Of a DNA stretch of 64,000 nt, positions 17,433 through 26,154 are shown piece after piece. How positions within the stretch are numbered: position 1 is the stretch's first letter; every line of letters starts with the position of its first letter. The notes beneath the pieces were generated by a model that ran no database searches, was not told where the DNA came from, and saw nothing but the letters and a program-made list of their open reading frames with translations. The DNA is taken from positions 62,001 through 126,000 of the forward strand of contig NZ_JBHUJB010000021.1 in the NCBI RefSeq assembly GCF_042683245.1. The letters run 5' to 3'. Position numbers and translations under genes: made by a program. The stretch comes from Rubritalea tangerina (GTDB lineage: Bacteria > Verrucomicrobiota > Verrucomicrobiia > Verrucomicrobiales > Akkermansiaceae).

Positions 17433-17768
17433 TTATGCTTCGATTAGGAGTGCACCATCTTGTTCTTTGATGGGGAATGTATCCAAGCAATAGTTTGCGT
17501 CGGTAAGGCAAGTGCCGGAGTCCAGAGCAAAGCGGTACTTGTGAAGCGGGCAAATGACGATGGGGGTGCCATCGGCATCACCAGTGAGTCCGCGTGAAAG
17601 TACCATGCGTTGGTTTTGCGGATTGTAGTTTTGGACGGCATACCATTTCTGTTGGGTTGGGAGTTGGAAGATGGCAATTTGTTTCGAACCGATTTTTACA
17701 CAGCTCCCGAGGTGGAGCGGGAAGTTCTCGACTGGGCCGACATTTGTCCAAGTGGTTTGAGTGATCAT
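17433..17768 (-). CDS. nirD: Nitrite reductase small subunit (Rieske-like)
   Basis: NirD is the Rieske-fold partner of NirB in cytoplasmic NADH-dependent nitrite reduction to ammonium. The 111 residues include the degenerate Rieske positions CPLHKYRFALDSGTCL, typical of NirD, and close with a GALLIEA tail. It starts 85 bases after the end of nirB on the same strand and shares its promoter. A strong terminator follows. Confidence 0.93.
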   Translation of the reverse strand: MITQTTWTNVGPVENFPLHLGSCVKIGSKQIAIFQLPTQQKWYAVQNYNPQNQRMVLSRGLTGDADGTPIVICPLHKYRFALDSGTCLTDANYCLDTFPIKEQDGALLIEA

Positions 17769-17853
17769 GAGATTGATTTGTTATTGTGTTAGAGCGTGTG
17801 GATAAATTGCTTTGTCCAGTGACGGGGCTGAGTGGCATTCAATACATTTATAA

Positions 17854-20385
17854 CTAAGCATTAGCGAGCTCGCCGGATTCTTCTTCAGTGGATTCATTGA
17901 GGCGGGCGGGGCAGATCTGGCCACGGAGGTCAACGAATTCGACGGTTTCGTCTACATCGTCAGAGTTTTGGAAATGCTTGAAGCGTTTGAGTTTTTCTGG
18001 ATCCTCGATGGCATTTTTCCATTCACATTCATAGGTATTGATGAGGTGAGCCATTTGTTTTTCGAGTTCCTCGCAGATTCCGAGCGAGTCATTGATGACG
18101 ACATCTTGAAGGTGTTCGAGGCCGCCCTCGAGTTTTGTCATCCAGGTTGAGGTGCGTTCCAACTTATCGGCAGTTTTGATGTAGTACATGAGGAAGCGGT
18201 CGATGTACTTGATGAGTGTTTCGCGATCGAGGTCGGTAGCGAAGAGGTCGGCATGGCGGGGAGTGATCCCGCCGTTGCCGCAGACGTAGAGGTTCCAACC
18301 TTTTTCAGTAGCGATGATCCCAAAGTCTTTGGATCGTGCTTCAGCGCATTCGCGTGTGCAACCAGAGACAGCGGATTTGAGCTTATGGGGCGAACGGATT
18401 CCGCGGTAGCGTTTTTCGATGTCGATAGCGAGGGTGGTAGAATCTTGTACTCCGAATCGGCACCAGGTGGAGCCTACGCATGATTTGACGGTTCTGAGTG
18501 CTTTTCCGTATGCGTGGCCTGATTCGAATCCAGCGTCGATCAATTCTCTCCAAATGGCTGGGAGTTGGTGGGCGCGTGCTCCGAGGAGGTCGATGCGTTG
18601 ACCACCAGTAAGTTTCATATAGAGGTTAAACTTTTTAGCGACTTCGCCAATGACGATGAGTTTGTCAGGGGTGATTTCACCACCAGGAATACGAGGGATG
18701 ACGGAGTAGGTGCCATCCTGTTGGATATTGGCTAGGAAAGCATCGTTAGAGTCTTGTAGCGGGGCATTATTAAGAATGGGGTCATTCCAGACTGATGCGA
18801 GGATGGAGGCGGCTGCCGGTTTGCAGATTTCGCAACCCAAGCCTGAGCCATGCTTTTCTAATAACTCATTGAACGATCTGATGCCCGTGGCGCGCACGAC
18901 TTGGTACATTTCTTTACGCGAGAGGTCGAAGTGTTCACATAGGCGATCACTCACTTCCACTCCCGACTCTTTCATCTTGGTTTTGAAGAGGTCGGTCATG
19001 AGGGGGACGCACCCTCCACAACCAGTGCCAGCCTTTGTGCAGGCTTTGAGTTCAGCGACAGAGGAACAACCCTTTTCGATGGCGCCACATATTGCGCCTT
19101 TGGTCACCGCTTCACAGGAACAGATTTGTGCGGTGTCTGGAAGGTCATTGACGCCTGCTCCAGCAGGTTCACCGTCGGAGGCGGGAAGGATGAGCTGGAT
19201 TGGGTCACCCTTGATCTCCATTTCATTTATATACATTTGATGGAGTGAGCCATAGGCGCTGGCGTCACCAACGAGGATTCCACCGAGGAGTTTTTTACCA
19301 TCTTCAGATACGACTAGCTTTTTGAAGAGCTTGTTGTGGGTGTCATTGATAATGATTTCGCGTGCATTTGAACCCTCAGGGATTTCAATGGCTCCAAAGC
19401 TAGCAACATCAGTACCGATGAGTTTTAGCTTTGTGGACATATCAGCGCCTTCGAAGGTGGCTTCCTTACCCATGAGGAGGTCACTGACAGCGTCAGCCAT
19501 TTGGTAACCAGGGGCGACCAAGCCATAAATCATTCCTTGGTAGAGTGCACATTCACCAATGGCAAAGATATTAGGATCGCTTGTTAGAAGGTAGCTGTCG
19601 ACTTCGATTCCACCGCGTGGGCCAACGGTGATGGATGCCTCGCGAGCGAGTTCATCTCTTGGGCGAATGCCTGCTGAGACAATGATCATGTCGACCTTGA
19701 GCTCAGATCCATCGGCGAACTCCATTTTTTCGACATGTGTGTCACCTGTAATGTTAGATGTCGATTTGCTCAGGTGCACCTTGATGCCACGTTCCTCAAT
19801 AATGTCCTTAAGGAGAATGCCTGCAGTCTCATCGAGCTGTCTTGGCATGAGGCGGGGAGCGAATTCAATGACATGAGTTTTGAGGCCAAGGTCTTGGGCT
19901 GCTTTGGCAGCTTCGAGACCGAGGAGGCCACCGCCGATGACGGCGCAGGATTTTGCGTTTGTGGAAAATTCCTTCATGGCATCGAGGTCTTCGATTGTGC
20001 GGTAGACGAAGACTCCTTGTTTATCGATGCCGGGTACTGGTGGGACGAAGGGTGATGAGCCAGTGGCTATGACAAGTTTGTCGTACTCGATGACCTTACC
20101 TGAGGAAGAGATGACGCGTTTGGCTTCTTTGTCGATTTGGGTGACTTTCTCACCGATATGAATCTCTACGTCATTTTTCTCGTACCAATCGAGTGGTGAC
20201 ATACTGAGTTGTTCGGCGGACTTACCTGAGAAGTATTCTGAGAGGTGGACGCGGTCGTATGCTGGGCGTGGTTCTTCGCAGAAGGTGATGACTTTAAATT
20301 TTTTGTTGGTATCTTTTTCTATGAGTCGTTCACAGAATTTGTAGCCAACCATACCGTTGCCGATAACAATGATTCTTTCTTTCAT
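17854..20385 (-). CDS. nirB: NADH-dependent nitrite reductase, large subunit
   Basis: NirB (843 residues, a normal length) reduces nitrite to ammonium with siroheme and a [4Fe-4S] cluster. The N-terminus is an FAD/NADH-binding module (VIGNGMVGYKF, CAVIGGGLLGLEAA, FAIGECALYQG). Two BFD-like [2Fe-2S] segments follow near residues 420-530 (CSCEAVTKGAI with GTGCGGC, and GLGCEICKPA). The sulfite/nitrite reductase half carries the siroheme-cluster cysteines in SCVGSTWCRFG and SGCTRECAEA. A sigma-54 type promoter lies just upstream at 20411-20426. Downstream is nirD. This is the second step of the nitrate assimilation pathway encoded in this island. Confidence 0.97.
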   Translation of the reverse strand: MKERIIVIGNGMVGYKFCERLIEKDTNKKFKVITFCEEPRPAYDRVHLSEYFSGKSAEQLSMSPLDWYEKNDVEIHIGEKVTQIDKEAKRVISSSGKVIEYDKLVIATGSSPFVPPVPGIDKQGVFVYRTIEDLDAMKEFSTNAKSCAVIGGGLLGLEAAKAAQDLGLKTHVIEFAPRLMPRQLDETAGILLKDIIEERGIKVHLSKSTSNITGDTHVEKMEFADGSELKVDMIIVSAGIRPRDELAREASITVGPRGGIEVDSYLLTSDPNIFAIGECALYQGMIYGLVAPGYQMADAVSDLLMGKEATFEGADMSTKLKLIGTDVASFGAIEIPEGSNAREIIINDTHNKLFKKLVVSEDGKKLLGGILVGDASAYGSLHQMYINEMEIKGDPIQLILPASDGEPAGAGVNDLPDTAQICSCEAVTKGAICGAIEKGCSSVAELKACTKAGTGCGGCVPLMTDLFKTKMKESGVEVSDRLCEHFDLSRKEMYQVVRATGIRSFNELLEKHGSGLGCEICKPAAASILASVWNDPILNNAPLQDSNDAFLANIQQDGTYSVIPRIPGGEITPDKLIVIGEVAKKFNLYMKLTGGQRIDLLGARAHQLPAIWRELIDAGFESGHAYGKALRTVKSCVGSTWCRFGVQDSTTLAIDIEKRYRGIRSPHKLKSAVSGCTRECAEARSKDFGIIATEKGWNLYVCGNGGITPRHADLFATDLDRETLIKYIDRFLMYYIKTADKLERTSTWMTKLEGGLEHLQDVVINDSLGICEELEKQMAHLINTYECEWKNAIEDPEKLKRFKHFQNSDDVDETVEFVDLRGQICPARLNESTEEESGELANA

Positions 20386-20410
20386 AAATGTGCTTCGTTG
20401 ATCTTAGTTG

Positions 20411-20426
20411 AGCAAGTGACGTGCCA
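20411..20426 (-). promoter_or_regulatory. Sigma-54 promoter of nirBD
   Basis: The minus strand reads TGGCACG-TCAC-TTGCT, an exact match to the -24/-12 consensus TGGCACR-N4-TTGCW with GG and GC ten bases apart. Counting from the -12 C, transcription would start near 20400, giving a leader of about 15 bases to the nirB ATG at 20385. It sits directly against the U-tract of the porin terminator. Confidence 0.88.
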
Positions 20427-20427
20427 T

Positions 20428-20467
20428 AAAAACACCCGACCCATGAATCGGAGTCATGAATCGGGTG
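20428..20467 (-). terminator. Rho-independent terminator of the porin gene
   Basis: CACCCGA at 20461-20467 (read on the minus strand) pairs with TCGGGTG at 20433-20439, and ATGA/TCAT pairs inside, leaving a small internal loop. Five T follow on the minus strand. It separates the porin gene from the nirB promoter. Confidence 0.85.
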
Positions 20468-20514
20468 AATGCTGTTTCTGGTTTATGTGCCTCTCTCGGA
20501 GAGAATGGGGGTGG

Positions 20515-21750
20515 TTAGAAGGTGTAGTTAAGTTCTACGGAGAACTGAGCAACATTGTCGTCGAACTTGTTTTGGGCGTCATTGTCGCCGAAGAAGTAGG
20601 CGTATTTAGCGATGGCTTTGAGGTCGTCTCGAAGTTTTTTTGCGGCGACTGCATCGAATTCGAATCCGTAGAATTGGTCGACATTCTTATCAAAGAAGCC
20701 GTGTACGAAGCCTTTGAGTGCGATGTCGCCAGGAATTTTAGTTCCAAGGGTGGCGTAGAAGTCAGTGAGGCCATTCCATTGGTTAGATCCTGAGGTTAGG
20801 CCCAGTCTATCGGCGATGAATACATCAGCGAAACCATTGAATGCGTGAACCGTAGCCAGAGGTGTTACGAAGTCTTGGCCGAGGTATTCTACGCCAAAGT
20901 TGTAGGAGAAGTTGCTGACTTTGTTTGCGTAGAAAGCGTGACCGTATACATCCTCATAGCTTGCCTGGTTGCCAGCTTCGGTTTGGTAGGCGAACTCGGT
21001 GTGGAGTTTCCCATTGCAGACATCGAAGTCGAAGAAGCCACCGTAGGTATTATTGCTTGCGCGAGCGAACTGGAGCTCTGAGAAGTCCATGAGGTAGACA
21101 TAGCCGGTGAAGGCGTGTTCGCCGAAGCTGTAGGATCCATTGAAGAGATGGGCGTCACCTTTGAGTGCTTTCACTGGGCCTGCTGCATCTGCTCCAAAGA
21201 TGCGGTTCACACGGTTAGCGTAGGCGTATTTAACTTTGAATGCGTCTTTGCCGTAGTCGATGAGACCGGCATCAAGGGTTTGTTCATTCTGTCTCCAGCC
21301 TACGTTGCCGATGAATGCAGCATTGTCGTAGATGAGGCGTTGACGGCCGACTCTAGCAAGAGCTCCATAGCCTTTATATTGACCGTAGAGCTGATTGAGT
21401 TCGTTGTTCTCAGGGTCTGCGATAGGGGTGTTTCCGGGGGTGTAGGGGGTGAATCGCGAGGATTGAGGGGTGCCAGTTTGGTAATCGTCAATGAAGGCGA
21501 GTGTGTGTTCGGTTTGTGCAAAGGCGGCGAAGCCTTCTTCTTTACCGAGGTAGAATCCTGGGCGGATTCTGAAGGTTCCAGCCCATGAGTTATCGAGGCC
21601 CTGTTGTTTACGTTGCTCCACTCGAGCTCGTGCTTCTACAGAGAATTTAAACCAATCTTCAGTGGTTTCTGTAGGTGTTTCAACAGGTGTGCCTGCGATA
21701 GCAGTCGCTTGAGTGAGGGCAGTCAGTGAGAATAGAATTTTTTTATTCAT
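20515..21750 (-). CDS. Outer-membrane porin (alginate-export-like fold), nitrate island
   Basis: The product has 411 residues with a signal peptide (MNKKILFSLTALTQATAIAG). The rest is alternating beta-strand sequence rich in aromatic and Gly residues, such as WAGTFRIRPGFYLGKEEGFA, ending in the outer-membrane signature VELNYTF with a C-terminal Phe. The layout resembles the alginate-export/OprD-like barrel group. Its own sigma-54 promoter and its place between nirBD and the nitrate regulator suggest it lets nitrate or nitrite through the outer membrane. The substrate is inferred from context only. A terminator follows the gene. Confidence 0.82.
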   Translation of the reverse strand: MNKKILFSLTALTQATAIAGTPVETPTETTEDWFKFSVEARARVEQRKQQGLDNSWAGTFRIRPGFYLGKEEGFAAFAQTEHTLAFIDDYQTGTPQSSRFTPYTPGNTPIADPENNELNQLYGQYKGYGALARVGRQRLIYDNAAFIGNVGWRQNEQTLDAGLIDYGKDAFKVKYAYANRVNRIFGADAAGPVKALKGDAHLFNGSYSFGEHAFTGYVYLMDFSELQFARASNNTYGGFFDFDVCNGKLHTEFAYQTEAGNQASYEDVYGHAFYANKVSNFSYNFGVEYLGQDFVTPLATVHAFNGFADVFIADRLGLTSGSNQWNGLTDFYATLGTKIPGDIALKGFVHGFFDKNVDQFYGFEFDAVAAKKLRDDLKAIAKYAYFFGDNDAQNKFDDNVAQFSVELNYTF

Positions 21751-21764
21751 AACGGCTCAGGTTC

Positions 21765-21780
21765 AGCAACGGATGTGCCA
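21765..21780 (-). promoter_or_regulatory. Sigma-54 promoter of the porin gene
   Basis: The minus strand reads TGGCACA-TCCG-TTGCT, an exact consensus match with GG-N10-GC spacing. The predicted start of transcription is near 21754, only about four bases before the ATG at 21750, and no Shine-Dalgarno sequence could be present in such a leader. Confidence 0.85.
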
Positions 21781-21862
21781 AAGTCCTGAGTGTGGGGCCG
21801 CGTTGGGTGCATCACATTAATGAAGATAATTCATATTTGTGTTGGGGGGAGTGAGATGGAGT

Positions 21863-22798
21863 TTAAATAGCGTGTTCTAACTCGCGCCCACTGTGGATTG
21901 CTTTATTGAGTTCAAGTTTGCAGATGGAAATGAAATCTTCTTCTGGAAGTGAGAAGGTTTTTCCGCTGTTGGAGAAGATTCCCCAGGAGCGTTTAGGTGC
22001 AGGGTTTGAGATAGTGTGGGCGATGAGTTTGCCGCTGGTGAATTCCCGTTTAGCAACCCAGGGTGGAACGATTCCGACACCAAGCCCTTGCATAGTCATT
22101 TCTTTAATGGCCTCCATGTTGCCGAGGGTGAGGGGGTGGCGGTATTTGACGGTGTTGTCGTTGAAGTGTTTTGTGATGAGACGCATGGTTTCGCTTTCAG
22201 CGCTATAGGCGATGAGGCGCACATCTTTTAGTGAGCCGCCGCGGTTCGTTTGTCGAGAAACCCAATCATGGTCGCTTGCTGTGATGAAGCATAGTGAGTC
22301 TTCGGCAAGCGGTGTGAAGATGAAGTTATTATCAGCGGGAGCTAGGTGGATGCCAATGGCGAGGTCTAGCATTCCGTGTGCTAATTTCTTTTGCATCTCG
22401 GGAGTGTCGCCAAGGTCAACGGTGACTTCACACTTTGGGTGCTTCTTGGCGAATTCTTTGAGCACTTGTGGGAGGATGTACTGGCAGATTGTGTCTGATG
22501 CGCCGACGCGGATCGATGAATACCCCCAGTGTTTGAGTGTTTCAATTTTGGTGAGTGAGGTTTCCAGCTCGTTGATGACTCGTTTGGCATGGTGGAGGAA
22601 AACTTCCCCATAGGGGGTGAGGGTGATGCGTTTACCCATGCGCTCTATCAGTGAGCAATCGAGTTGTTTCTCAAGTGACTTAATTGAGTGGGATACGGCG
22701 GACTGGGTGATGAAGTTTTTGTTCGCTGCAGCTGTGAACGAACGGGTTTCCTCCAGAGCGATGAAGATTTTGAGCTGTCTAATTTCGGGTAGTGTCAT
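21863..22798 (-). CDS. LysR-family transcriptional regulator of the nitrate island
   Basis: About 311 residues from ATG 22798 (MTLPEIRQLKIFIALEETRS). The frame stays open to 22876, which would add 26 residues without homology. The winged helix is at about residues 1-62 (ITQSAVSHSIKSLEKQLDCS), followed by a CysB/CbnR-type effector domain (RVGASDTICQYILPQVLKEF, MLDLAIGIHLAPA, GLGVGIVPPWVAKRE). It is divergent from nrtA across about 160 bases, so it is likely to control that promoter. Pairing a LysR protein with sigma-54 promoters is unusual, because sigma-54 normally needs an AAA activator, and none is encoded in this window. Confidence 0.9.
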   Translation of the reverse strand: MTLPEIRQLKIFIALEETRSFTAAANKNFITQSAVSHSIKSLEKQLDCSLIERMGKRITLTPYGEVFLHHAKRVINELETSLTKIETLKHWGYSSIRVGASDTICQYILPQVLKEFAKKHPKCEVTVDLGDTPEMQKKLAHGMLDLAIGIHLAPADNNFIFTPLAEDSLCFITASDHDWVSRQTNRGGSLKDVRLIAYSAESETMRLITKHFNDNTVKYRHPLTLGNMEAIKEMTMQGLGVGIVPPWVAKREFTSGKLIAHTISNPAPKRSWGIFSNSGKTFSLPEEDFISICKLELNKAIHSGRELEHAI

Positions 22799-22871
22799 GG
22801 CGAGGTGGTTGGAGGAATTTTCAATTGGTAGGGTGGGGGGTAAATGGGATTCAGCAAAATGCGTACCAGAT

Positions 22872-22898
22872 TTCATGATGAATCAATTTCATCGAAAT
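22872..22898. promoter_or_regulatory. Candidate LysR operator (two small palindromes)
   Basis: TTCATGATGAA (22872-22882) and ATTTCATCGAAAT (22886-22898) are adjacent palindromes in the divergent region between the LysR gene and nrtA, 24-50 bases upstream of the sigma-54 element. The second contains a T-N11-A pattern typical of LysR sites. The assignment is by position and symmetry only. Confidence 0.4.
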
Positions 22899-22921
22899 GA
22901 TGGTCTGAACATGGGGGTGGG

Positions 22922-22937
22922 TGGCACGGTCGGTGCT
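22922..22937 (+). promoter_or_regulatory. Sigma-54 promoter of nrtABCD
   Basis: TGGCACG-GTCG-GTGCT matches the -24/-12 consensus except for one base (GTGC for TTGC) and keeps GG-N10-GC. The start of transcription would be near 22948, about 12 bases before the nrtA ATG at 22960. Confidence 0.75.
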
Positions 22938-22959
22938 GAATGGTGGGTGACTACAAATT

Positions 22960-24330
22960 ATGAAGACGCATTCGTTTATCAAAAAAGTTGGAACTCTCGC
23001 TCTATTAGTGGGGGGCTGCGCTAGTTCGGTGCTGTATGCTGAGCAACTAGACGTGGAAAAGGACGCCTTGAAGTTTGGATTTATTAAGCTCACTGACTGT
23101 GCGCCGATCGTGATTGCTAAGGAGAAAGGGTTCTTTGAGGACGAGGGGCTGCAGGTAGATGTGGTTGCTCAACCTAACTGGAAGACGCTTCTGGATAATG
23201 TGATTTCAGGTGACTTGGATGGAGCGCACATGCTCTCAGGTCAGCCATTGGCTGCGACCATCGGTTTTGGCACAAAAGCGCACATTATCACAGCCTTCAC
23301 GATGGACCTCAATGGTAATGGGATTACCGTATCTAATAATATCTGGGAGCAGATGCAGGAGAATGACTCTAAGCTTGATACGGATACGCCACCGCACCCG
23401 ATCTCTGCAGCTGCTTTGAAGCCGATTGTAGAAGAAAAGCTCGATGAGGGTGAGAAGCTGCAAATGGGTATGGTGTTTCCTACATCCACGCACAACTACG
23501 AATTGCGTTACTGGTTAGCGGCATCAGGCATTCATCCAGGGATGTACACTAAGAGTGACGTTGGAGGTCGTACCGACGCGCAAGTCGAATTGTCGGTAAC
23601 TCCGCCACCCATGATGCCAGCGACCCTCGAGTCAGGTAATATTCAGGGGTATTGCGTGGGTGAGCCATGGAATCAACAGGCTGTCTCTAAAGGGATCGGT
23701 GTGCCAGTCACTACTAACTACGATATCTGGAAGAATAACCCAGAGAAGGTGTTTGGTGTCTCCAAGGTGTGGGCTGACGAGAATCCACAAACGTACCTCG
23801 CTGTGACGAAGGCGCTAATCTTGGCTGGCAAATGGCTTGATGAGAAGGATGCGAATGGCAAGCTTGTGAACCGTGAGGAGGCGGCTCGTATTTTGTCGCG
23901 TTCTGATTATGTGGGTGCTGACTACGACGTGATCAAAAACTCCATGACTGGGTACTTTTATTTTCAGAAGACCGACAAGCGGGAGATGCCTGAGTTCAAT
24001 GTGTTCTTTAAAGATTTTGCAACCTACCCATGGTATTCTGATGGCATCTGGTTTCTTACGCAGATGCGTCGCTGGGGGCAAATTTCCGAGCCTAAGAGCA
24101 AGGAGTGGTACTTTGAGACCGCAAAAAGTGTCTATAAGCCTGAAGTATACTTGAAGGCTGCAAAAATGTTGGTTGAGGAAGGGAAGGTAGAGGAGAAATT
24201 GTTCCCATGGGATACCGATGGTTTCAAGGCGCCTACAACTGAATTTATCGACGGAGTTGAGTACAATGGTAAGGAGCCAGTGAAGTACCTCAATAGTCAC
24301 ACCATAGGCTTGAAGGATCCTGAATCCTAA
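22960..24330 (+). CDS. nrtA: Nitrate ABC transporter, substrate-binding protein
   Basis: This is a periplasmic nitrate/nitrite-binding protein of the NrtA/CmpA family (456 residues, a normal length). An export signal (MKTHSFIKKVGTLALLVGGC) contains a possible lipobox VGGC, so it may be lipid-anchored. Family motifs are KFGFIKLTDCAPIVIAKEKG, FFEDEGLQVDVV, DGAHMLSGQPLAATIG, GNGITVSN and GYCVGEPWNQQAV. It delivers nitrate to the NrtB permease encoded downstream. A hairpin terminator between nrtA and nrtB should make this subunit more abundant than the membrane parts, as is common for binding proteins. Confidence 0.95.
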   Translation: MKTHSFIKKVGTLALLVGGCASSVLYAEQLDVEKDALKFGFIKLTDCAPIVIAKEKGFFEDEGLQVDVVAQPNWKTLLDNVISGDLDGAHMLSGQPLAATIGFGTKAHIITAFTMDLNGNGITVSNNIWEQMQENDSKLDTDTPPHPISAAALKPIVEEKLDEGEKLQMGMVFPTSTHNYELRYWLAASGIHPGMYTKSDVGGRTDAQVELSVTPPPMMPATLESGNIQGYCVGEPWNQQAVSKGIGVPVTTNYDIWKNNPEKVFGVSKVWADENPQTYLAVTKALILAGKWLDEKDANGKLVNREEAARILSRSDYVGADYDVIKNSMTGYFYFQKTDKREMPEFNVFFKDFATYPWYSDGIWFLTQMRRWGQISEPKSKEWYFETAKSVYKPEVYLKAAKMLVEEGKVEEKLFPWDTDGFKAPTTEFIDGVEYNGKEPVKYLNSHTIGLKDPES

Positions 24331-24360
24331 CGGTGCCATCTGTTATTCATTACCAAAATA

Positions 24361-24400
24361 AAGTGGGTCACTCCAATTGGGGTGGCCCATTTTGTCTTTT
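24361..24400 (+). terminator. Intra-operon terminator/attenuator between nrtA and nrtB
   Basis: TGGGTCACTCC pairs with GGGGTGGCCCA (two G-U pairs) around an AATT loop, and flanking A and T bases lengthen the stem to about 14-15 pairs. TTTTGTCTTTT follows. It begins 30 bases after the nrtA stop and ends about 60 bases before nrtB. It probably stops most but not all transcripts, unless nrtB has its own promoter. Confidence 0.85.
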
Positions 24401-24462
24401 GCTAGGGAGGAGGTTGTTTTCGGGGGGTGGAGCTCGATTCACTGCAATCATGAGTGGAACTA

Positions 24463-26136
24463 ATGGCTGATGGTCTGGAGTTTGCTGATGAGTATGCCAA
24501 CTCGATAAAGTATCTCATGAAGTTTCTAACAAAGATAAAATACAGTCTACTCAAGCTGATCGACCTCACTGGTTTGACCTTTTTAGCGCCGGTGGTGCGT
24601 TTGTGTTACGGTGAGGAGCCTAAGGTGCAGTTACAAAAGATTGGCCAATGGATTTTGGTTCCAGTGTTTGGTGTGATCGCCTTCCTTATTTTGTGGCATG
24701 TGACATCGGGGAGTATTCAGACAAAGTCTGGGACGCTACCTAACCCGTCTCAGACATGGAGTGGGTACAAGGCGATTGATACACATGCGGAGCGCGAGCA
24801 AATGAAGAAGGTGGCCTATGAGCTCACTGGTGAAGAACGTGAGAGTAGGTTGGCTGCGTCCGAGCAGAAGTTAGAAGCTGTTAAGGTTAAGGTTGCAGAT
24901 GCTAATGCTGCGGTCACCGAGGCTAAGGAAGCTGTGGATGCTGAGACGCAAGCGCTAATAGAGCCGCTTGATAAGGATTATAAGGCAAAGAAAGAGGAAT
25001 ATAAGGTTGCAGCTGCTGAGCGAAAGGAGGCCTTGATAGCCAAGGCTGATCAGTTGCCGGCTGGGGATGCGGCAGCGTATGATGCGTACCTTAAAGAAGT
25101 GGTGGCAGCAGAGGAGTTATACAATGCTGAGAAGGAAGAGCTTAGTGCTCTTAAGAAGGAGATTGATAAGATACGTGAGGTGAAGAGCCCAGCAGTCGCC
25201 AGTGCTCTCCTGGAGCAGACATTGGCTGCAGAGGAAGAGCAATTCTTGAAGAAGCAGATAGAGCTGTTAGGTGATCGCAATAAGGCAATTCAAATTGAAT
25301 CTGCAACAGGGAAGATTAGCGAGAGTAACCAGGAATTCTTGGGGCTTACAGGTAAGGCTGCTTATGACAAGGCGCGTTCTATAGCGAAAGCTGAATCACG
25401 CCTTGGGAAGATGGAAGAATCAGAGTATGCGCAACCAGCGACGATTTGGTACCAGGTGAAGCGCTCGATTCTGTGTGTGTTTACGGGCTTCATCATTGGT
25501 ACAGCGATCGCGATTCCCATTGGTATCCTCTGTGGGCTTAATTCTACATTTATGGCGGCAATGACACCATTTATTGCCATTTTTAAGCCGGTGTCACCGA
25601 TTGTGTGGTTGCCGATTGCATTGATCATTGTTTCAGGTTTGATTCCGGACCCTGATAACAACCCATTCATTGAGTTTCTGTGGGATCTTCCATTTTTAGG
25701 TGAGTACAAGATTAACCCGGCATTCATAGCGTCAGCGGTGACTGTCGCGCTGTGTTCACTCTGGGCGACATTGGCTAACACAGCATTGGGAGTGGCATCG
25801 ATCGACAAGGATCACATGAATGTGGCTCGAGTTCTGAAGCTTGGTTTTTTCTCACGACTATTCAAGATTGTGATTCCATCTGCACTTCCATTGATCTTCG
25901 CAGGTCTGAGGATTTCTCTTGGAGTTGGTTGGATGGTGTTGATTGCTGCAGAGCTTCTTTCATCCTCTGAGGGGATTGGTAAGTTTGTGTGGGATCAATT
26001 CAACAATGGGGCTTCTGACTCCTTGGCTAAGATGATGGTGGTTGTATTTTTAGTAGGTATCATTGGGTTGATTCTCGACCGTATCATGATTGTGTTTCAG
26101 CGCATGGTGACATTTGAAGGTTCTGTGAGTGTTTAA
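24463..26136 (+). CDS. nrtB: Nitrate ABC transporter permease with a long coiled-coil insertion
   Basis: The C-terminal 225 residues are a BPD_transp_1 permease: a run of membrane spans from FTGFIIGTAIAIPIGILCGL onward and the ATPase-docking loop VARVLKLGFFSRLFKIVIPS. Ahead of them are a first span (IGQWILVPVFGVIAFLILWH, about residues 61-82) and some 220 residues rich in A, E and K with strong heptad character (about 110-320). Typical NrtB proteins have about 270-300 residues; this one has about 557. With one preceding span the insertion should lie outside the cytoplasm and could contact NrtA. The start is uncertain: ATG 24463 or GTG 24454, and possibly ATG 24517. Confidence 0.88.
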   Translation: MADGLEFADEYANSIKYLMKFLTKIKYSLLKLIDLTGLTFLAPVVRLCYGEEPKVQLQKIGQWILVPVFGVIAFLILWHVTSGSIQTKSGTLPNPSQTWSGYKAIDTHAEREQMKKVAYELTGEERESRLAASEQKLEAVKVKVADANAAVTEAKEAVDAETQALIEPLDKDYKAKKEEYKVAAAERKEALIAKADQLPAGDAAAYDAYLKEVVAAEELYNAEKEELSALKKEIDKIREVKSPAVASALLEQTLAAEEEQFLKKQIELLGDRNKAIQIESATGKISESNQEFLGLTGKAAYDKARSIAKAESRLGKMEESEYAQPATIWYQVKRSILCVFTGFIIGTAIAIPIGILCGLNSTFMAAMTPFIAIFKPVSPIVWLPIALIIVSGLIPDPDNNPFIEFLWDLPFLGEYKINPAFIASAVTVALCSLWATLANTALGVASIDKDHMNVARVLKLGFFSRLFKIVIPSALPLIFAGLRISLGVGWMVLIAAELLSSSEGIGKFVWDQFNNGASDSLAKMMVVVFLVGIIGLILDRIMIVFQRMVTFEGSVSV

Positions 26137-26154
26137 GTTAGAAGGGTTAAGGAA

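Noticed and set aside
24450..24470. ATG at 24450 as start of nrtB
   Set aside because: It is in a different frame and meets TGA after six codons; the nrtB frame opens at GTG 24454 or ATG 24463.
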